DNA from: Rutidosis leptorrhynchoides
Lineage: Eukaryota; Streptophyta; Magnoliopsida; Asterales; Asteraceae
DNA length: 64,000 nt
Direction: 5' to 3'
Assembly (NCBI RefSeq): GCF_046630445.1
Contig: NC_092335.1
Coordinates: 313,830,501-313,894,500, forward strand
Below are positions 22,785 to 35,700 of the stretch, one piece after another. Below the pieces are notes generated by a model. It was not told where the DNA came from, ran no database searches, and was given only the letters and a program-made list of their open reading frames with translations. Position 1 is the first letter of the stretch, and every line of letters begins with the position of its first letter. The position numbers were made by a program, and so were the translations under genes.

Positions 22785-25700
22785 TGAAATGTCCCGTTCT
22801 TATTGACTAAAAACGTTCCATATTAATTGATTTCGTTGTGAGGTTTTGACCTCTATATGAGACGTTTTTCAAAGACTGCATTCATTTTTAAAACAAACCA
22901 TAACCTTTATTTCATAGATAAAGGTTTTAAAAAGCTTTACGTAGATTATCAAATAATGATAATCTAAAATATCCTGTTTACACACGACCATTACATAATG
23001 GTTTACAATACAAATATGTTACAACAAAATAAGTTTCTTGAATGCAGTTTTTACACAATATCATACAAGCATGGACTCCAAATCTCGTCCTTATTTAAGT
23101 ATGCGACAGCGGAAGCTCTTAATAATCACCTGAGAATAAACATGCTTAAAACGTCAACAAAAATGTTGGTGAGTTATAGGTTTAACCTATATATATCAAA
23201 TCATAATAATAGACCACAAGATTTCATATTTCAATACACATCCCATACATAGAGATAAAAATCATTCATATGGTGAACACCTGGTAACCGACATTAACAA
23301 GATGCATATATAAGAATATCCCCATCATTCCGGGACACCCTTCGGATATGATATAAATTTCGAAGTACTAAAGCATCCATTACTTTGGATGGGGTTTGTT
23401 AGGCCCAATAGATCTATCTTTAGGATTCGCGTCAATTAGGGTGTCTGTTCCCTAATTCATAGATTACCAGACTTAATAAAAAGGGGCATATTCGATTTCG
23501 ATAATTCAACCATAGAATGTAGTTTCACGTACTTGTGTCTATTTTGTAAATCATTTATAAAACCTGCATGTATTCTCATCCCAAAAATATTAGATTTTAA
23601 AAGTGGGACTATAACTCACTTTCACAGATTTTTACTTCGTCGGGAAGTAAGACTTGGCCACTGGTTGATTCACGAACCTATAACAATATATACATATATA
23701 TCAAAGTATGTTCAAAATATATTTACAACACTTTTAATATATTTTGATGTTTTAAGTTTATTAAGTCAGCTGTCCTCGTTAGTAACCTACAACTAGTTGT
23801 CCACAGTTAGATGTACAGAAATAAATCGATAAATATTATCTTGAATCAATCCACGACCCAGTGTATACGTATCTCAGTATTGATCACAACTCAAACTATA
23901 TATATTTTGGAATCAACCTCAACCCTGTATAGCTAACTCCAACATTCACATATAGAGTGTCTATGGTTGTTCCGAAATATATATAGATGTGTCGACATGA
24001 TAGGTCGAAACATTGTATACGTGTCTATGGTATCTCAAGATTACATAATATACAATACAAGTTGATTAAGTTATGGTTGGAATAGATTTGTTACCAATTT
24101 TCACGTAGCTAAAATGAGAAAAATTATCCAATCTTGTTTTACCCATAACTTCTTCATTTTAAATCCGTTTTGAGTGAATCAAATTGATATGGTTTCATAT
24201 TGATCTCAATTTTATGAATCTAAACAGAAAAGTATAGGTTTATAGTCGGAAAAATAAGTTACAAGTCGTTTTTGTAAAGGTAGTCATTTCAGTCGAAAGA
24301 ACGACGTCTAGATGACCATTTTAGAAAACATACTTCCACTTTGAGTTTAATCATAATTTTTGGATATAGTTTCATGTTCATAATAAAAATCATTTTCTCA
24401 GAATAACAACTTTAAAATCTAAGTTTATCATAGTTTTTAATTAACTAACCCAAAACAGCCCGCGGTGTTACTACGACGGCGTAAATCCGGTTTTACGGTG
24501 TTTTTCGTGTTTCCAGGTTTTAAATCATTAAGTTAGCATATCATATAGATATAGAACATGTGTTTAGTTGATTTTAAAAGTCAAGTTAGAAGGATTAATT
24601 TTTGTTTGCGAACAAGTTTAGAATTAACTAAACTATGTTCTAGTGATTACAAGTTTAAACCTTCGAATAAGATAGCTTTATATGTATGAATCGAATGATG
24701 TTATGAATATCATTACTACCTTAAGTTCCTTGGATAAACCTACTGGAAAAGAGAAAAATGGATCTAGCTTCAATGGATCCTTGGATGGCTCGAAGTTCTT
24801 GAAGCAGAATCATGACACGAAAATAAATTCAAGTAAGATCATCACTTGAAATAAGATTGTTATAGTTATAGAAATTGAACCAATGTTTGAATATGATTAT
24901 TACCTTGTATTAGAATGATAACCTACTGTAAGAAACAAAGATTTCTTGAGTTTGGATGATCACCTTACAAGATTGGAAGTGAGCTAGCAAACTTGAAAGT
25001 ATTCTTGATTTTATGAAACTAGAACTTTTGGAATTTATGAAGAACACTTAGAACTTGAAGATAGAACTTGAGAGAGATCAATTAGATGAAGAAAATTGAA
25101 GAATGAAAGTGTTTGTAGGTGTTTTTGGTCGTTGGTGTATGGATTAGATATAAAGGATATGTAATTTTGTTTTCATGTAAATAAGTCATGAATGATTACT
25201 CATATTTTTGTAATTTTATGAGATATTTCATGCTAGTTGCCAAATGATGGTTCCCACATGTGTTAGGTGACTCACATGGGCTGCTAAGAGCTGATCATTG
25301 GAGTGTATATACCAATAGTACATACATCTAAAAGCTGTGTATTGTACGAGTACGAATACGGGTGCATACGAGTAGAATTGTTGATGAAACTGAACGAGGA
25401 TGTAATTGTAAGCATTTTTGTTAAGTAGAAGTATTTTGATAAGTGTCTTGAAGTCTTTCAAAAGTGTATGAATACATATTAAAACACTACATGTATATAC
25501 ATTTTAACTGAGTCGTTAAGTCATCGTTAGTCGTTACATGTAAATGTTGTTTTGAAACCTTTAGGTTAACGATCTTGTTGAATGTTGTTAACCCATTGTT
25601 TATTATAACAAATGAGATATTAAATTGTTATATTATCATGATATTATGATATATAATATATCTCAGTATGATGTATATACAGTTAAATGTCGTTACAACG

Positions 25701-26209
25701 ATAATCGTTACATATATGTCTCGTTTCGAAATCATTAAGTTAGTAGTCTTATTTTTACATATGTATTTCATTGTTAATACACTTAATAATATATTTACTT
25801 ATCATTTAACATAATTAACCAAGTGTATCAATATCTTAATATGATTCATATGTACCTAGTAAGACGTTGTTATAACGATAATCGTTATATATATCGTTTT
25901 CGAGTTTCTTAAATTAATAGTCTCATTTTTATGTATATAACTCATTGTTAAAATACCTAATGAGATACATACTTATAATAAAAACATGTTAACTATATAT
26001 CTAACCATATATATGTCATCGTATAGTTTTTACAAGTTTTAACGTTCGTGAATCACCGGTCAACTTGGGTGGTCAATTGTCTATATGAAACATATTTCAA
26101 TTAATCAAGTCTTAACAAGTTTGATTGCTTAACATGTTGGAAACATTTAATCATGTAAATATCAATCTCAATTAATATATATAAACATGGAAAAGTTCGG
26201 GTCACTACA
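22785..26209 (-). repeat. 3' LTR of element T
   Basis: On the plus strand it starts TGAAATGTCC and ends GGGTCACTACA. It pairs with 32767-36191 at a constant offset of 9982 with no indel. Differences found: 22839, 23263, 24208, 24316, 24884 and 25300. Confidence 0.95.
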
Positions 26210-26222
26210 GTACCTACCCGTT
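26210..26222 (-). other. Polypurine tract of element T
   Basis: In sense, AACGGGTAGGTAC immediately precedes the 3' LTR start TGTAGTGACCC. It is identical to the tracts of Y and B. Confidence 0.85.
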
Positions 26223-26244
26223 AAATAAATTTCGTCCCGAAATT

Positions 26245-29200
26245 TTAAGCTGTTGAAGGTGTTGACGAATCTTCTGGAAATAGATGCGGGTATTTCTTCT
26301 TCATCTGATCTTCATGCTCCCAGGTGAACTCGGGTCCTCTACGAGCATTCCATCGAACCTTAACAATTGGTATCTTGTTTTGCTTAAGTCTTTTAACCTC
26401 ACGATCCATTATATCGACGGGTTCTTCGATGAATTGAAGTTTTTCGTTGATTTGGATTTCATCTAACGGAATAGTGAGATCTTCTTTAGCAAAATATTTC
26501 TTCAAATTCGAGACGTGGAAAGTGTTATGTACAGCCGCGAGTTGTTGAGGTAACTCAAGTCGGTAAGCTACTGGTCCGACACGATCAATAATCTTGAATG
26601 GTCCAATATACCTTGGATTTAATTTCCCTCGTTTACCAAATCGAACAACGCCTTTCCAAGGTGCAACTTTAAGCATGACCATCTCTCCAATTTCAAATTC
26701 TATATCTTTTCTTTTAATGTCAGCGTAGCTCTTTTGTCGACTTTGGGCGGTTTTCAACCGTTGTTGAATTTGGATGATCTTCTCGGTAGTTTCTTGTATA
26801 ATCTCCGGACCCGTAATCTGTCTATCCCCCACTTCACTCCAACAAATCGGAGACCTGCACTTTCTACCATAAAGTGCTTCAAACGGAGCCATCTCAATGC
26901 TTGAATGGTAGCTGTTGTTGTAGGAAAATTCTGCTAACGGTAGATGTCGATCCCAACTGTTTCCGAAATCAATAACACATGCTCGTAGCATGTCTTCAAG
27001 CGTTTGTATCGTCCTTTCGCTCTGCCCATCAGTTTGTGGATGATAGGCAGTACTCATGTCTAGACGAGTTCCTAATGCTTGCTGTAATGTCTGCCAGAAT
27101 CTTGAAATAAATCTGCCATCCCTATCAGAGATAATAGAGATTGGTATTCCATGTCTGGAGACGACTTCCTTCAAATACAGTCGTGCTAACTTCTCCATCT
27201 TGTCATCTTCTCTTATTGGCAGGAAGTGTGCTGATTTGGTGAGACGATCAACTATTACCCAAATAGTATCAAAACCACTTGCAGTCCTTGACAATTTAGT
27301 GATGAAATCCATGGTAATGTTTTCCCATTTCCATTCCGGGATTTCGGGTTGTTGAAGTAGACCTGATGGTTTCTGATGCTCAGCTTTGACCTTAGAACAC
27401 GTCAAACATTCTCCTACGTATTTAGCAACATCGGCTTTCATACCCGACCACCAAAAATGTTTCTTGAGATCCTTGTACATCTTCCCCGTTCCAGGATGTA
27501 TTGAGTATCTGGTTTTATGAGCTTCTCTAAGTACCATTTCTCTCATATCTCCAAATTTTGGTACCCAAATCCTTTCAGCCCTATACCGGGTTCCGTCTTC
27601 CCGAATATTAAGATGCTTCTCCGATCCTTTGGGTATTTCATCCTTTAAATTTCCCTCTTTTAAAACTCCTTGTTGCGCCTCCTTTATTTGAGTAGTAAGG
27701 TTATTATGAATCATTATATTCATAGATTTTACTCGAATGGGTTCTCTGTCCTTCCTGCTCAAGGCATCGGCTACCACATTTGCCTTCCCCGGGTGGTAAC
27801 GAATCTCAAAGTCGTAATCATTCAATAATTCAATCCACCTACGCTGCCTCATATTCAGTTGTTTCTGATTAAATATGTGTTGAAGACTTTTGTGGTCGGT
27901 ATATATAATACTTTTGACCCCATATAAGTAGTGCCTCCAAGTCTTTAATGCAAAAACAACCGCGCCTAATTCCAAATCATGCGTCATATAATTTTGTTCG
28001 TGAATCTTCAATTGTCTAGACGCATAAGCAATCACCTTCGTTCGTTGCATTAATACACAACCGAGACCTTGCTTTGATTCATCACAATAAATCACAAAAT
28101 CATCATTCCCTTCAGGCAATGACAATATAGGTGCCGTAGTTAGCTTTTTCTTCAATAACTGAAACGCTTTCTCTTGTTCATCATTCCATTCAAATTTCTT
28201 CCCTTTATGCGTTAATGCAGTCAAGGGTTTTGCTATTCTGGAAAAGTCTTGGATGAACCTTCTGTAGTAACCAGCTAGTCCTAAAAACTGGCGTATGTGT
28301 TTCGGAGTTTTCGGGGTTTCCCACTTTTCAACAGTTTCTATCTTTGCCGGATCCACCTTAATACCATCTTTGTTCACTATGTGACCGAGGAATTGAACTT
28401 CTTCCAACCAAAATGCACACTTTGAAAACTTAGCGTACAATTCTTCCTTCCTCAATACTTCTAACACCTTTCTCAAATGTTCACCGTGTTCTTGGTCATT
28501 CTTTGAGTAAATAAGTATGTCATCAATGAAAACAATGACAAACTTATCAAGGTATGGTCCACACACTCGGTTCATAAGGTCCATGAACACAGCTGGTGCA
28601 TTAGTTAAACCAAACGGCATGACCATAAACTCGTAATGACCGTAACGTGTTCTGAAAGCAGTCTTTGGAATATCATCTTCTTTCACCCGCATTTGATGAT
28701 ACCCGGAACGTAAGTCAATCTTTGAATAAACAGACGAGCCTTGTAGTTGATCAAATAAGTCATCGATTCTCGGTAGTGGGTAGCGGTTCTTGATGGTAAG
28801 TTTGTTCAACTCTCGGTAGTCGATACACAACCTGAATGTACCATCTTTCTTCTTGACAAACAAGACAGGAGCTCCCCACGGTGATGTGCTTGGTCGAATG
28901 AAACCACGCTCTAAAAGTTCTTGTAATTGGCTTTGTAGTTCTTTCATCTCGCTGGGTGCGAGTCTGTAAGGAGCACGAGCTATTGGTGCAGCTCCTGGTA
29001 CAAGATCTATTTGAAATTCAACGGATCGATGTGGGAGTAATCCCGGTAATTCTTTCGGAAATACATCAGGAAATTCTTTTGCGACGGGAACATCATTGAT
29101 GCTCTTTTCTTCAGTTTGTACTTTCTCGACGTGTGCTAGAACAGCATAGCAACCTTTTCTTATTAGTTTTTGTGCTTTCAAATTACTAATAAGATGTAGC

Positions 29201-29673
29201 TTCGTGTTGCCCTTTTCTCCGTACACCATTAAGGGTTTTCCTTTTTCTCGTATAATGCGAATTGCATTTTTGTAACAAACGATCTCCGCTTTCACTTCTT
29301 TCAACCAGTCCATACCGATTATCACATCAAAACTCCCTAACTCTACTGGTATCAAATCAATCTTAAATGTTTCGCTAACCAGTTTAATTTCTCGATTCCG
29401 ACATATATTATCTGCTGAAATTAATTTACCATTTGCTAATTCGAGTAAAAATTTACTATCCAAAGGCGTCAATGGACAACTTAATTTAGCACAAAAATCT
29501 CTACTCATATAGCTTCTATCCGCACCCGAATCAAATAAAACGTAAGCAAATTTATTGTCAATAAGAAACGTACCCGTAACAAGCTCCGGGTCTTCCTGTG
29601 CCTCTTCCACGGCCTTGTCCATTCGTGTTCTCCTGGTTCGGGCAATTTCTAATAATGTGGCCCGGTTTTCCAC
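26245..29673 (-). CDS. pol: Pol polyprotein: protease, RT, RNase H, integrase, chromodomain-like tail
   Basis: 1142 intact codons. Protease: FDSGADRS at residues 47-54. RT: IDYREL near 284, SKIDL with D320, and the catalytic VFIDD at about 381-385. RNase H: D531, E568, D593 and D636. Integrase: zinc motif H719, H726, C756, C759, then D789, D850 and E886, with 35 residues between the last two (DD35E). A GPF motif lies near 1024, and a chromodomain-like region at about 1080-1130 ([20 protein letters not shown]) suggests a chromovirus, Tekay clade. Its start overlaps the end of gag by 116 nt in the +1 frame, so expression probably needs frameshifting or re-initiation; the first 30 residues before VTGTFLID are likely not used as such. 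The products would reverse transcribe element RNA in virus-like particles and integrate the cDNA. All catalytic residues checked are present. Confidence 0.95.
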   Translation of the reverse strand: MENRATLLEIARTRRTRMDKAVEEAQEDPELVTGTFLIDNKFAYVLFDSGADRSYMSRDFCAKLSCPLTPLDSKFLLELANGKLISADNICRNREIKLVSETFKIDLIPVELGSFDVIIGMDWLKEVKAEIVCYKNAIRIIREKGKPLMVYGEKGNTKLHLISNLKAQKLIRKGCYAVLAHVEKVQTEEKSINDVPVAKEFPDVFPKELPGLLPHRSVEFQIDLVPGAAPIARAPYRLAPSEMKELQSQLQELLERGFIRPSTSPWGAPVLFVKKKDGTFRLCIDYRELNKLTIKNRYPLPRIDDLFDQLQGSSVYSKIDLRSGYHQMRVKEDDIPKTAFRTRYGHYEFMVMPFGLTNAPAVFMDLMNRVCGPYLDKFVIVFIDDILIYSKNDQEHGEHLRKVLEVLRKEELYAKFSKCAFWLEEVQFLGHIVNKDGIKVDPAKIETVEKWETPKTPKHIRQFLGLAGYYRRFIQDFSRIAKPLTALTHKGKKFEWNDEQEKAFQLLKKKLTTAPILSLPEGNDDFVIYCDESKQGLGCVLMQRTKVIAYASRQLKIHEQNYMTHDLELGAVVFALKTWRHYLYGVKSIIYTDHKSLQHIFNQKQLNMRQRRWIELLNDYDFEIRYHPGKANVVADALSRKDREPIRVKSMNIMIHNNLTTQIKEAQQGVLKEGNLKDEIPKGSEKHLNIREDGTRYRAERIWVPKFGDMREMVLREAHKTRYSIHPGTGKMYKDLKKHFWWSGMKADVAKYVGECLTCSKVKAEHQKPSGLLQQPEIPEWKWENITMDFITKLSRTASGFDTIWVIVDRLTKSAHFLPIREDDKMEKLARLYLKEVVSRHGIPISIISDRDGRFISRFWQTLQQALGTRLDMSTAYHPQTDGQSERTIQTLEDMLRACVIDFGNSWDRHLPLAEFSYNNSYHSSIEMAPFEALYGRKCRSPICWSEVGDRQITGPEIIQETTEKIIQIQQRLKTAQSRQKSYADIKRKDIEFEIGEMVMLKVAPWKGVVRFGKRGKLNPRYIGPFKIIDRVGPVAYRLELPQQLAAVHNTFHVSNLKKYFAKEDLTIPLDEIQINEKLQFIEEPVDIMDREVKRLKQNKIPIVKVRWNARRGPEFTWEHEDQMKKKYPHLFPEDSSTPSTA

Positions 29674-30817
29674 ATTTATAACAAACTACATTGGCATAAC
29701 TTGCTCCGATACTACTTGCTCCGCCATTACTCGTTCCGACACCATTTGTTCCTTTCGTTCTATTAACCCCTGGTCCGTAGACCTCACACTTCGCCGCGCT
29801 ATGACCATTTCTTTTACACTTGTTGCAAAATTTGGTGCAGAACCCCGAGTGATTCTTTTCACACCTTTGGCATAGCTGCTTCTGATTGTTGTTGTTGTTG
29901 CGGTTATTATTGTTGTTGGGATGATTGTTGTTGTTGTTGTTGTTGTTGGGCCGTTTGTTGTAGTTGCGATTGATGTTTCGATTGTTGGGATAATTGTTGC
30001 GATTATTGTTGTAATTGCTGTTGTTGTTGTATTGGTGATTCTTATCACTGTTTTCCTCCCACTTTCTTTTGACTTGCTTCACATTGGCCTCTTCAGCAGT
30101 CTGTTCTTTAATTCTTTCTTCAATTTGGTTCACGAGTTTGTGAGCCATTCTACATGCCTGTTGTATGGAGGCGGGCTCGTGTGAACTTATATCTTCTTGG
30201 ATTCTTTCCGGTAATCCTTTCACAAACGCGTCGATCTTCTCTTCCTCATCTTCGAATGCTCCCGGACACAATAGGCACAATTCTGTGAATCGTCTTTCGT
30301 ACGTGGTAATATCAAATCCTTGGGTTCGTAACCCTCTAAGTTCTGTCTTGAGCTTATTGACCTCGGTTCTGGGACGGTACTTCTCGTTCATCAAGTGCTT
30401 GAATGCTGACCACGGTAGTGCGTACGCATCGTCTTGTCCCACTTGCTCTAGATAGGTATTCCACCATGTTAACGCAGAACCTGTGAAGGTATGCGTAGCG
30501 TACTTTACTTTGTCCTCTTCAGTACACTTACTTATGGCAAACACCGATTCGACCTTCTCGGTCCACCGTTTCAATCCGATCGGTCCTTCGGTTCCATCAA
30601 ATTCCAAAGGTTTGCAGGCAGTGAATTCTTTGTAGGTGCATCCTACACGATTTCCTGTACTGCTAGATCCAAGGTTATTGTTGGTATGTAGCGCAGCCTG
30701 TACTGCGGCTATGTTTGAAGCTAGAAAAGTACGGAATTCCTCTTCATTCATATTCACGGTGTGTCGAGTAGTCGGTGCCATTTCCTTCAAAATAGTTAAA
30801 TGGAACGAGTTAATCAT
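29558..30817 (-). CDS. gag: Gag protein with three zinc knuckles
   Basis: 419 codons. The better start is the internal Met at 30781 ([15 protein letters not shown]), twelve codons in. A classic retrotransposon gag core runs from about residue 70 to 190 ([19 protein letters not shown], then [11 protein letters not shown], then [13 protein letters not shown]). An Asn-rich, low-complexity linker follows (NNN repeats around residues 265-320). Zinc-finger motifs come next: [26 protein letters not shown] and [14 protein letters not shown]; the last two are the canonical CX2CX4HX4C. Gag would form the particle and bind element RNA. It ends in a different frame from pol. No lesions were seen. Confidence 0.93.
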   Translation of the reverse strand: MINSFHLTILKEMAPTTRHTVNMNEEEFRTFLASNIAAVQAALHTNNNLGSSSTGNRVGCTYKEFTACKPLEFDGTEGPIGLKRWTEKVESVFAISKCTEEDKVKYATHTFTGSALTWWNTYLEQVGQDDAYALPWSAFKHLMNEKYRPRTEVNKLKTELRGLRTQGFDITTYERRFTELCLLCPGAFEDEEEKIDAFVKGLPERIQEDISSHEPASIQQACRMAHKLVNQIEERIKEQTAEEANVKQVKRKWEENSDKNHQYNNNSNYNNNRNNYPNNRNINRNYNKRPNNNNNNNNHPNNNNNRNNNNNQKQLCQRCEKNHSGFCTKFCNKCKRNGHSAAKCEVYGPGVNRTKGTNGVGTSNGGASSIGASYANVVCYKCGKPGHIIRNCPNQENTNGQGRGRGTGRPGACYGYVSY

Positions 30818-31122
30818 ACAGAATATTAAGAGTAGTTAATAGTATTTCGTAGCATAATATGAACTCATTTATAAAAGCTTTTTCTTCATATTAGCGTTTT
30901 ATAAGATTAAATTCGGGTAGTTCCTACCCGTTAAGTTCATACTTAGTAGCTAATATACAATTCAACTACTACAATTCTATATGAAAAACTGATTATAATA
31001 ATATTTCGCGTTCAAACTTTTATACAATATTTTACAAACTTACAATACCGCTTATTTTACATAAAGCATGAAATATAGCACACAATAACTTTGATACAAG
31101 ATAGTTGTGAAGATAATTCTAG

Positions 31123-31806
31123 CTAGTACACAAGTCGTTCAGCAAAGGCAATAAAGACACGTAATTCATACGTCCAGAAACAAGTCATGCATTCTGGTTT
31201 TACTAGGACTACTTCCCATCCTTGGTCTTGTGCAACATAACCGTTATGGCCGTTGATAAGACAGCGTGTTGTAACGTCGTCAAAGGGACGAGGGTTACGT
31301 AATGTCCAACAGTCCCGTAATAATCTAAAAACCTCATTTCTTACCCCAATTACCGACTCCGTCACTTGTGGAAACGTTTTGTTTAATAGTTGTAGCCCGA
31401 TGTTCTTGTTCTCACTTTGGTGAGAAGCGAACATTACTAATCCGTAAGCATAACATGCTTCTTTATGTTGCATGTTAGCCGCTTTTTCTAAATCACGAAG
31501 TCCAATATTCGGATATATTGAGTCAAAATAATTTCTTAACCCGTTGCGTAAGATAGCATTTGGGTTCCCCGCAATATATGCGTCAAAGTAAACACATCGT
31601 AACTTATGGGTTTCCCAATGTGATATCCCCCATCTTTCAAACGAAAGTCTCTTATAAACCAAGACATTCTTGGAACGTTCTTCGAATGTCTTACAAACTG
31701 ATCTCGCCTTAAATAGTTGTGCCGAGGAATTCTGGCCGACTCTAGACAAGATTTCATCAATCATGTCTCCGGGTAGGTCTCTTAAAATATTGGGTTGTCT
31801 ATCCAT
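31123..31806 (-). CDS. F-box protein ORF carried by element T
   Basis: 227 intact codons between the acidic ORF and gag, same strand, with 136 and 305 bp gaps. The N-terminus is an F-box (about residues 7-50: ILRDLPGDMIDEILSRVGQN, then LFKARSVCKTF). The middle contains a Sel1-like helical stretch (LEKAANMQHKEACYAYGLVM, about residues 106-125). The C-terminus has a Cys pair (PECMTCFWTYEL). This order (F-box, single Sel1-like repeat, C-terminal Cys pair) is what I recall for plant F-box proteins similar to Arabidopsis At1g67623. Family knowledge: F-box proteins join SKP1-CUL1 ubiquitin ligases. It lies inside a complete young transposon, so it is a captured gene moving with the element and not a resident host gene. 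Whether it is translated is unknown. Confidence 0.82.
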   Translation of the reverse strand: MDRQPNILRDLPGDMIDEILSRVGQNSSAQLFKARSVCKTFEERSKNVLVYKRLSFERWGISHWETHKLRCVYFDAYIAGNPNAILRNGLRNYFDSIYPNIGLRDLEKAANMQHKEACYAYGLVMFASHQSENKNIGLQLLNKTFPQVTESVIGVRNEVFRLLRDCWTLRNPRPFDDVTTRCLINGHNGYVAQDQGWEVVLVKPECMTCFWTYELRVFIAFAERLVY

Positions 31807-31942
31807 TTTGTGTTTTTAAACTGTAAAATAGACAAGAGTTAGATTCATAAAAAAATACTTATTAATACAAGCAATTTTTACATATATCATAAAGCATACG
31901 AACACTATATTACATATATTACACCACACGAATACAACTATC

Positions 31943-32557
31943 TTATTCCGACTCGCTCGTTTCTTCTTCTTCGGTTTTGGTTCGTTTTGCCAAGTTTCTA
32001 GGGATATATGATGTTCCCCTAATACGAGCCGTCGTGATCCACATTGGTTTAGAAAAACCTGGTGGTTTAGAGGTTCCCGGGTCATTGTTACAACTTAAGG
32101 ACTTCGGGGGCTGACGATACATATAAAGTTCATCGGGGTTGGAATTAGATTTCTCTATTTTTATGCCCTTTCCCTTATTATTTTCTTTTGCCTTTTTAAA
32201 TTCATTTGGGGTAATTTCTATAACATCATCGGAATTCTCGTCGGAATCCGATTCATCGGAGAATTGGTAATCCTCCCAATATTTTGCTTCCTTGGCGGAA
32301 ACACCATTGACCATAATTAACCTTGGTCGGTTGGTTGAGGATTTTCTTTTACTTAACCGTTTTATTATTTCCCCCACCGGTTCTATTTCTTCATCCGGTT
32401 CCGATTCTTCTTCTGGTTCCGATTCTTCTTCCGGTTCCGACTCTTCTTCCGGTTCCTCTTCGGGAACTTGTGAATCAGTCCACAAATCATTCCAATTTAC
32501 ATTTGACTCTTCATTATTATTAGGTGAGTCAATGGGACTTGTTCTAGAGGTAGACAT
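31943..32557 (-). CDS. Acidic Ser/Glu-rich ORF of element T
   Basis: 204 codons, the first ORF after the leader. The N-terminal half is very acidic with a short tandem repeat of the type EEESEPE (about residues 33-60), then a basic patch (KRLSKRKSSTNRPR), a Ser/Asp stretch (DESDSDENSDDV) and a C-terminus rich in Glu and Ser. No known domain is recognised, and it looks largely disordered. The non-autonomous relatives X and B have a Ser/Asp-rich ORF in the same place (16720 and 41023), but I could not align the proteins. It may be an accessory protein or a captured nuclear-protein fragment. Confidence 0.6.
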   Translation of the reverse strand: MSTSRTSPIDSPNNNEESNVNWNDLWTDSQVPEEEPEEESEPEEESEPEEESEPDEEIEPVGEIIKRLSKRKSSTNRPRLIMVNGVSAKEAKYWEDYQFSDESDSDENSDDVIEITPNEFKKAKENNKGKGIKIEKSNSNPDELYMYRQPPKSLSCNNDPGTSKPPGFSKPMWITTARIRGTSYIPRNLAKRTKTEEEETSESE

Positions 32558-32766
32558 CTATCACATAATATCAAACGCGTTAAGAGATTAATATATCACA
32601 TAATATTCACATGTTAAAAATATATAGTTTCCAACAAAATTTGTTAAGCAATCATTTTTCAAGTAAACACGGTCGAAGTCCAGACTCACTAATGCATCCT
32701 AACAAACTCGATAAGACACACTAATGCAAAATTCTGGTTCTCTAAGACCAACGCTCGGATACCAAC
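32558..32766 (-). other. Leader and primer-binding site of element T
   Basis: In sense, the leader begins GT, then TGGTATCCGAGC (plus-strand 32753-32764), one mismatch from the initiator tRNA-Met site. Further on, TTAGGATGCATTAGTGAGTC and CTGGACTTCGACC match the B leader (about 40731-40762), supporting a shared packaging or priming region. Confidence 0.85.
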
Positions 32767-35700
32767 TGAAATGTCCCGTTCTTATTGACTAAAAACGTTC
32801 CATATTAATTGATTTCGTTGCGAGGTTTTGACCTCTATATGAGACGTTTTTCAAAGACTGCATTCATTTTTAAAACAAACCATAACCTTTATTTCATAGA
32901 TAAAGGTTTTAAAAAGCTTTACGTAGATTATCAAATAATGATAATCTAAAATATCCTGTTTACACACGACCATTACATAATGGTTTACAATACAAATATG
33001 TTACAACAAAATAAGTTTCTTGAATGCAGTTTTTACACAATATCATACAAGCATGGACTCCAAATCTCGTCCTTATTTAAGTATGCGACAGCGGAAGCTC
33101 TTAATAATCACCTGAGAATAAACATGCTTAAAACGTCAACAAAAATGTTGGTGAGTTATAGGTTTAACCTATATATATCAAATCATAATAATAGACCACA
33201 AGATTTCATATTTCAATACACATCCCATACATAGAGATAAAAATTATTCATATGGTGAACACCTGGTAACCGACATTAACAAGATGCATATATAAGAATA
33301 TCCCCATCATTCCGGGACACCCTTCGGATATGATATAAATTTCGAAGTACTAAAGCATCCATTACTTTGGATGGGGTTTGTTAGGCCCAATAGATCTATC
33401 TTTAGGATTCGCGTCAATTAGGGTGTCTGTTCCCTAATTCATAGATTACCAGACTTAATAAAAAGGGGCATATTCGATTTCGATAATTCAACCATAGAAT
33501 GTAGTTTCACGTACTTGTGTCTATTTTGTAAATCATTTATAAAACCTGCATGTATTCTCATCCCAAAAATATTAGATTTTAAAAGTGGGACTATAACTCA
33601 CTTTCACAGATTTTTACTTCGTCGGGAAGTAAGACTTGGCCACTGGTTGATTCACGAACCTATAACAATATATACATATATATCAAAGTATGTTCAAAAT
33701 ATATTTACAACACTTTTAATATATTTTGATGTTTTAAGTTTATTAAGTCAGCTGTCCTCGTTAGTAACCTACAACTAGTTGTCCACAGTTAGATGTACAG
33801 AAATAAATCGATAAATATTATCTTGAATCAATCCACGACCCAGTGTATACGTATCTCAGTATTGATCACAACTCAAACTATATATATTTTGGAATCAACC
33901 TCAACCCTGTATAGCTAACTCCAACATTCACATATAGAGTGTCTATGGTTGTTCCGAAATATATATAGATGTGTCGACATGATAGGTCGAAACATTGTAT
34001 ACGTGTCTATGGTATCTCAAGATTACATAATATACAATACAAGTTGATTAAGTTATGGTTGGAATAGATTTGTTACCAATTTTCACGTAGCTAAAATGAG
34101 AAAAATTATCCAATCTTGTTTTACCCATAACTTCTTCATTTTAAATCCGTTTTGAGTGAATCAAATTGATATGGTTTCATATTGATCTCTATTTTATGAA
34201 TCTAAACAGAAAAGTATAGGTTTATAGTCGGAAAAATAAGTTACAAGTCGTTTTTGTAAAGGTAGTCATTTCAGTCGAAAGAACGACGTCTAGATGATCA
34301 TTTTAGAAAACATACTTCCACTTTGAGTTTAATCATAATTTTTGGATATAGTTTCATGTTCATAATAAAAATCATTTTCTCAGAATAACAACTTTAAAAT
34401 CTAAGTTTATCATAGTTTTTAATTAACTAACCCAAAACAGCCCGCGGTGTTACTACGACGGCGTAAATCCGGTTTTACGGTGTTTTTCGTGTTTCCAGGT
34501 TTTAAATCATTAAGTTAGCATATCATATAGATATAGAACATGTGTTTAGTTGATTTTAAAAGTCAAGTTAGAAGGATTAATTTTTGTTTGCGAACAAGTT
34601 TAGAATTAACTAAACTATGTTCTAGTGATTACAAGTTTAAACCTTCGAATAAGATAGCTTTATATGTATGAATCGAATGATGTTATGAATATCATTACTA
34701 CCTTAAGTTCCTTGGATAAACCTACTGGAAAAGAGAAAAATGGATCTAGCTTCAATGGATCCTTGGATGGCTCGAAGTTCTTGAAGCAGAATCATGACAC
34801 GAAAATAAATTCAAGTAAGATCATCACTTGAAATAAGATTGTTATAGTTATAGAAATTGAACCAAAGTTTGAATATGATTATTACCTTGTATTAGAATGA
34901 TAACCTACTGTAAGAAACAAAGATTTCTTGAGTTTGGATGATCACCTTACAAGATTGGAAGTGAGCTAGCAAACTTGAAAGTATTCTTGATTTTATGAAA
35001 CTAGAACTTTTGGAATTTATGAAGAACACTTAGAACTTGAAGATAGAACTTGAGAGAGATCAATTAGATGAAGAAAATTGAAGAATGAAAGTGTTTGTAG
35101 GTGTTTTTGGTCGTTGGTGTATGGATTAGATATAAAGGATATGTAATTTTGTTTTCATGTAAATAAGTCATGAATGATTACTCATATTTTTGTAATTTTA
35201 TGAGATATTTCATGCTAGTTGCCAAATGATGGTTCCCACATGTGTTAGGTGACTCACATGGGCTGCTAAGAGCTGATCATTAGAGTGTATATACCAATAG
35301 TACATACATCTAAAAGCTGTGTATTGTACGAGTACGAATACGGGTGCATACGAGTAGAATTGTTGATGAAACTGAACGAGGATGTAATTGTAAGCATTTT
35401 TGTTAAGTAGAAGTATTTTGATAAGTGTCTTGAAGTCTTTCAAAAGTGTATGAATACATATTAAAACACTACATGTATATACATTTTAACTGAGTCGTTA
35501 AGTCATCGTTAGTCGTTACATGTAAATGTTGTTTTGAAACCTTTAGGTTAACGATCTTGTTGAATGTTGTTAACCCATTGTTTATTATAACAAATGAGAT
35601 ATTAAATTGTTATATTATCATGATATTATGATATATAATATATCTCAGTATGATGTATATACAGTTAAATGTCGTTACAACGATAATCGTTACATATATG

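Noticed and set aside
22998..23796. Open frames repeated at 32980-33778
   Set aside because: They are identical because they lie in the two LTRs of element T; no coding signal.
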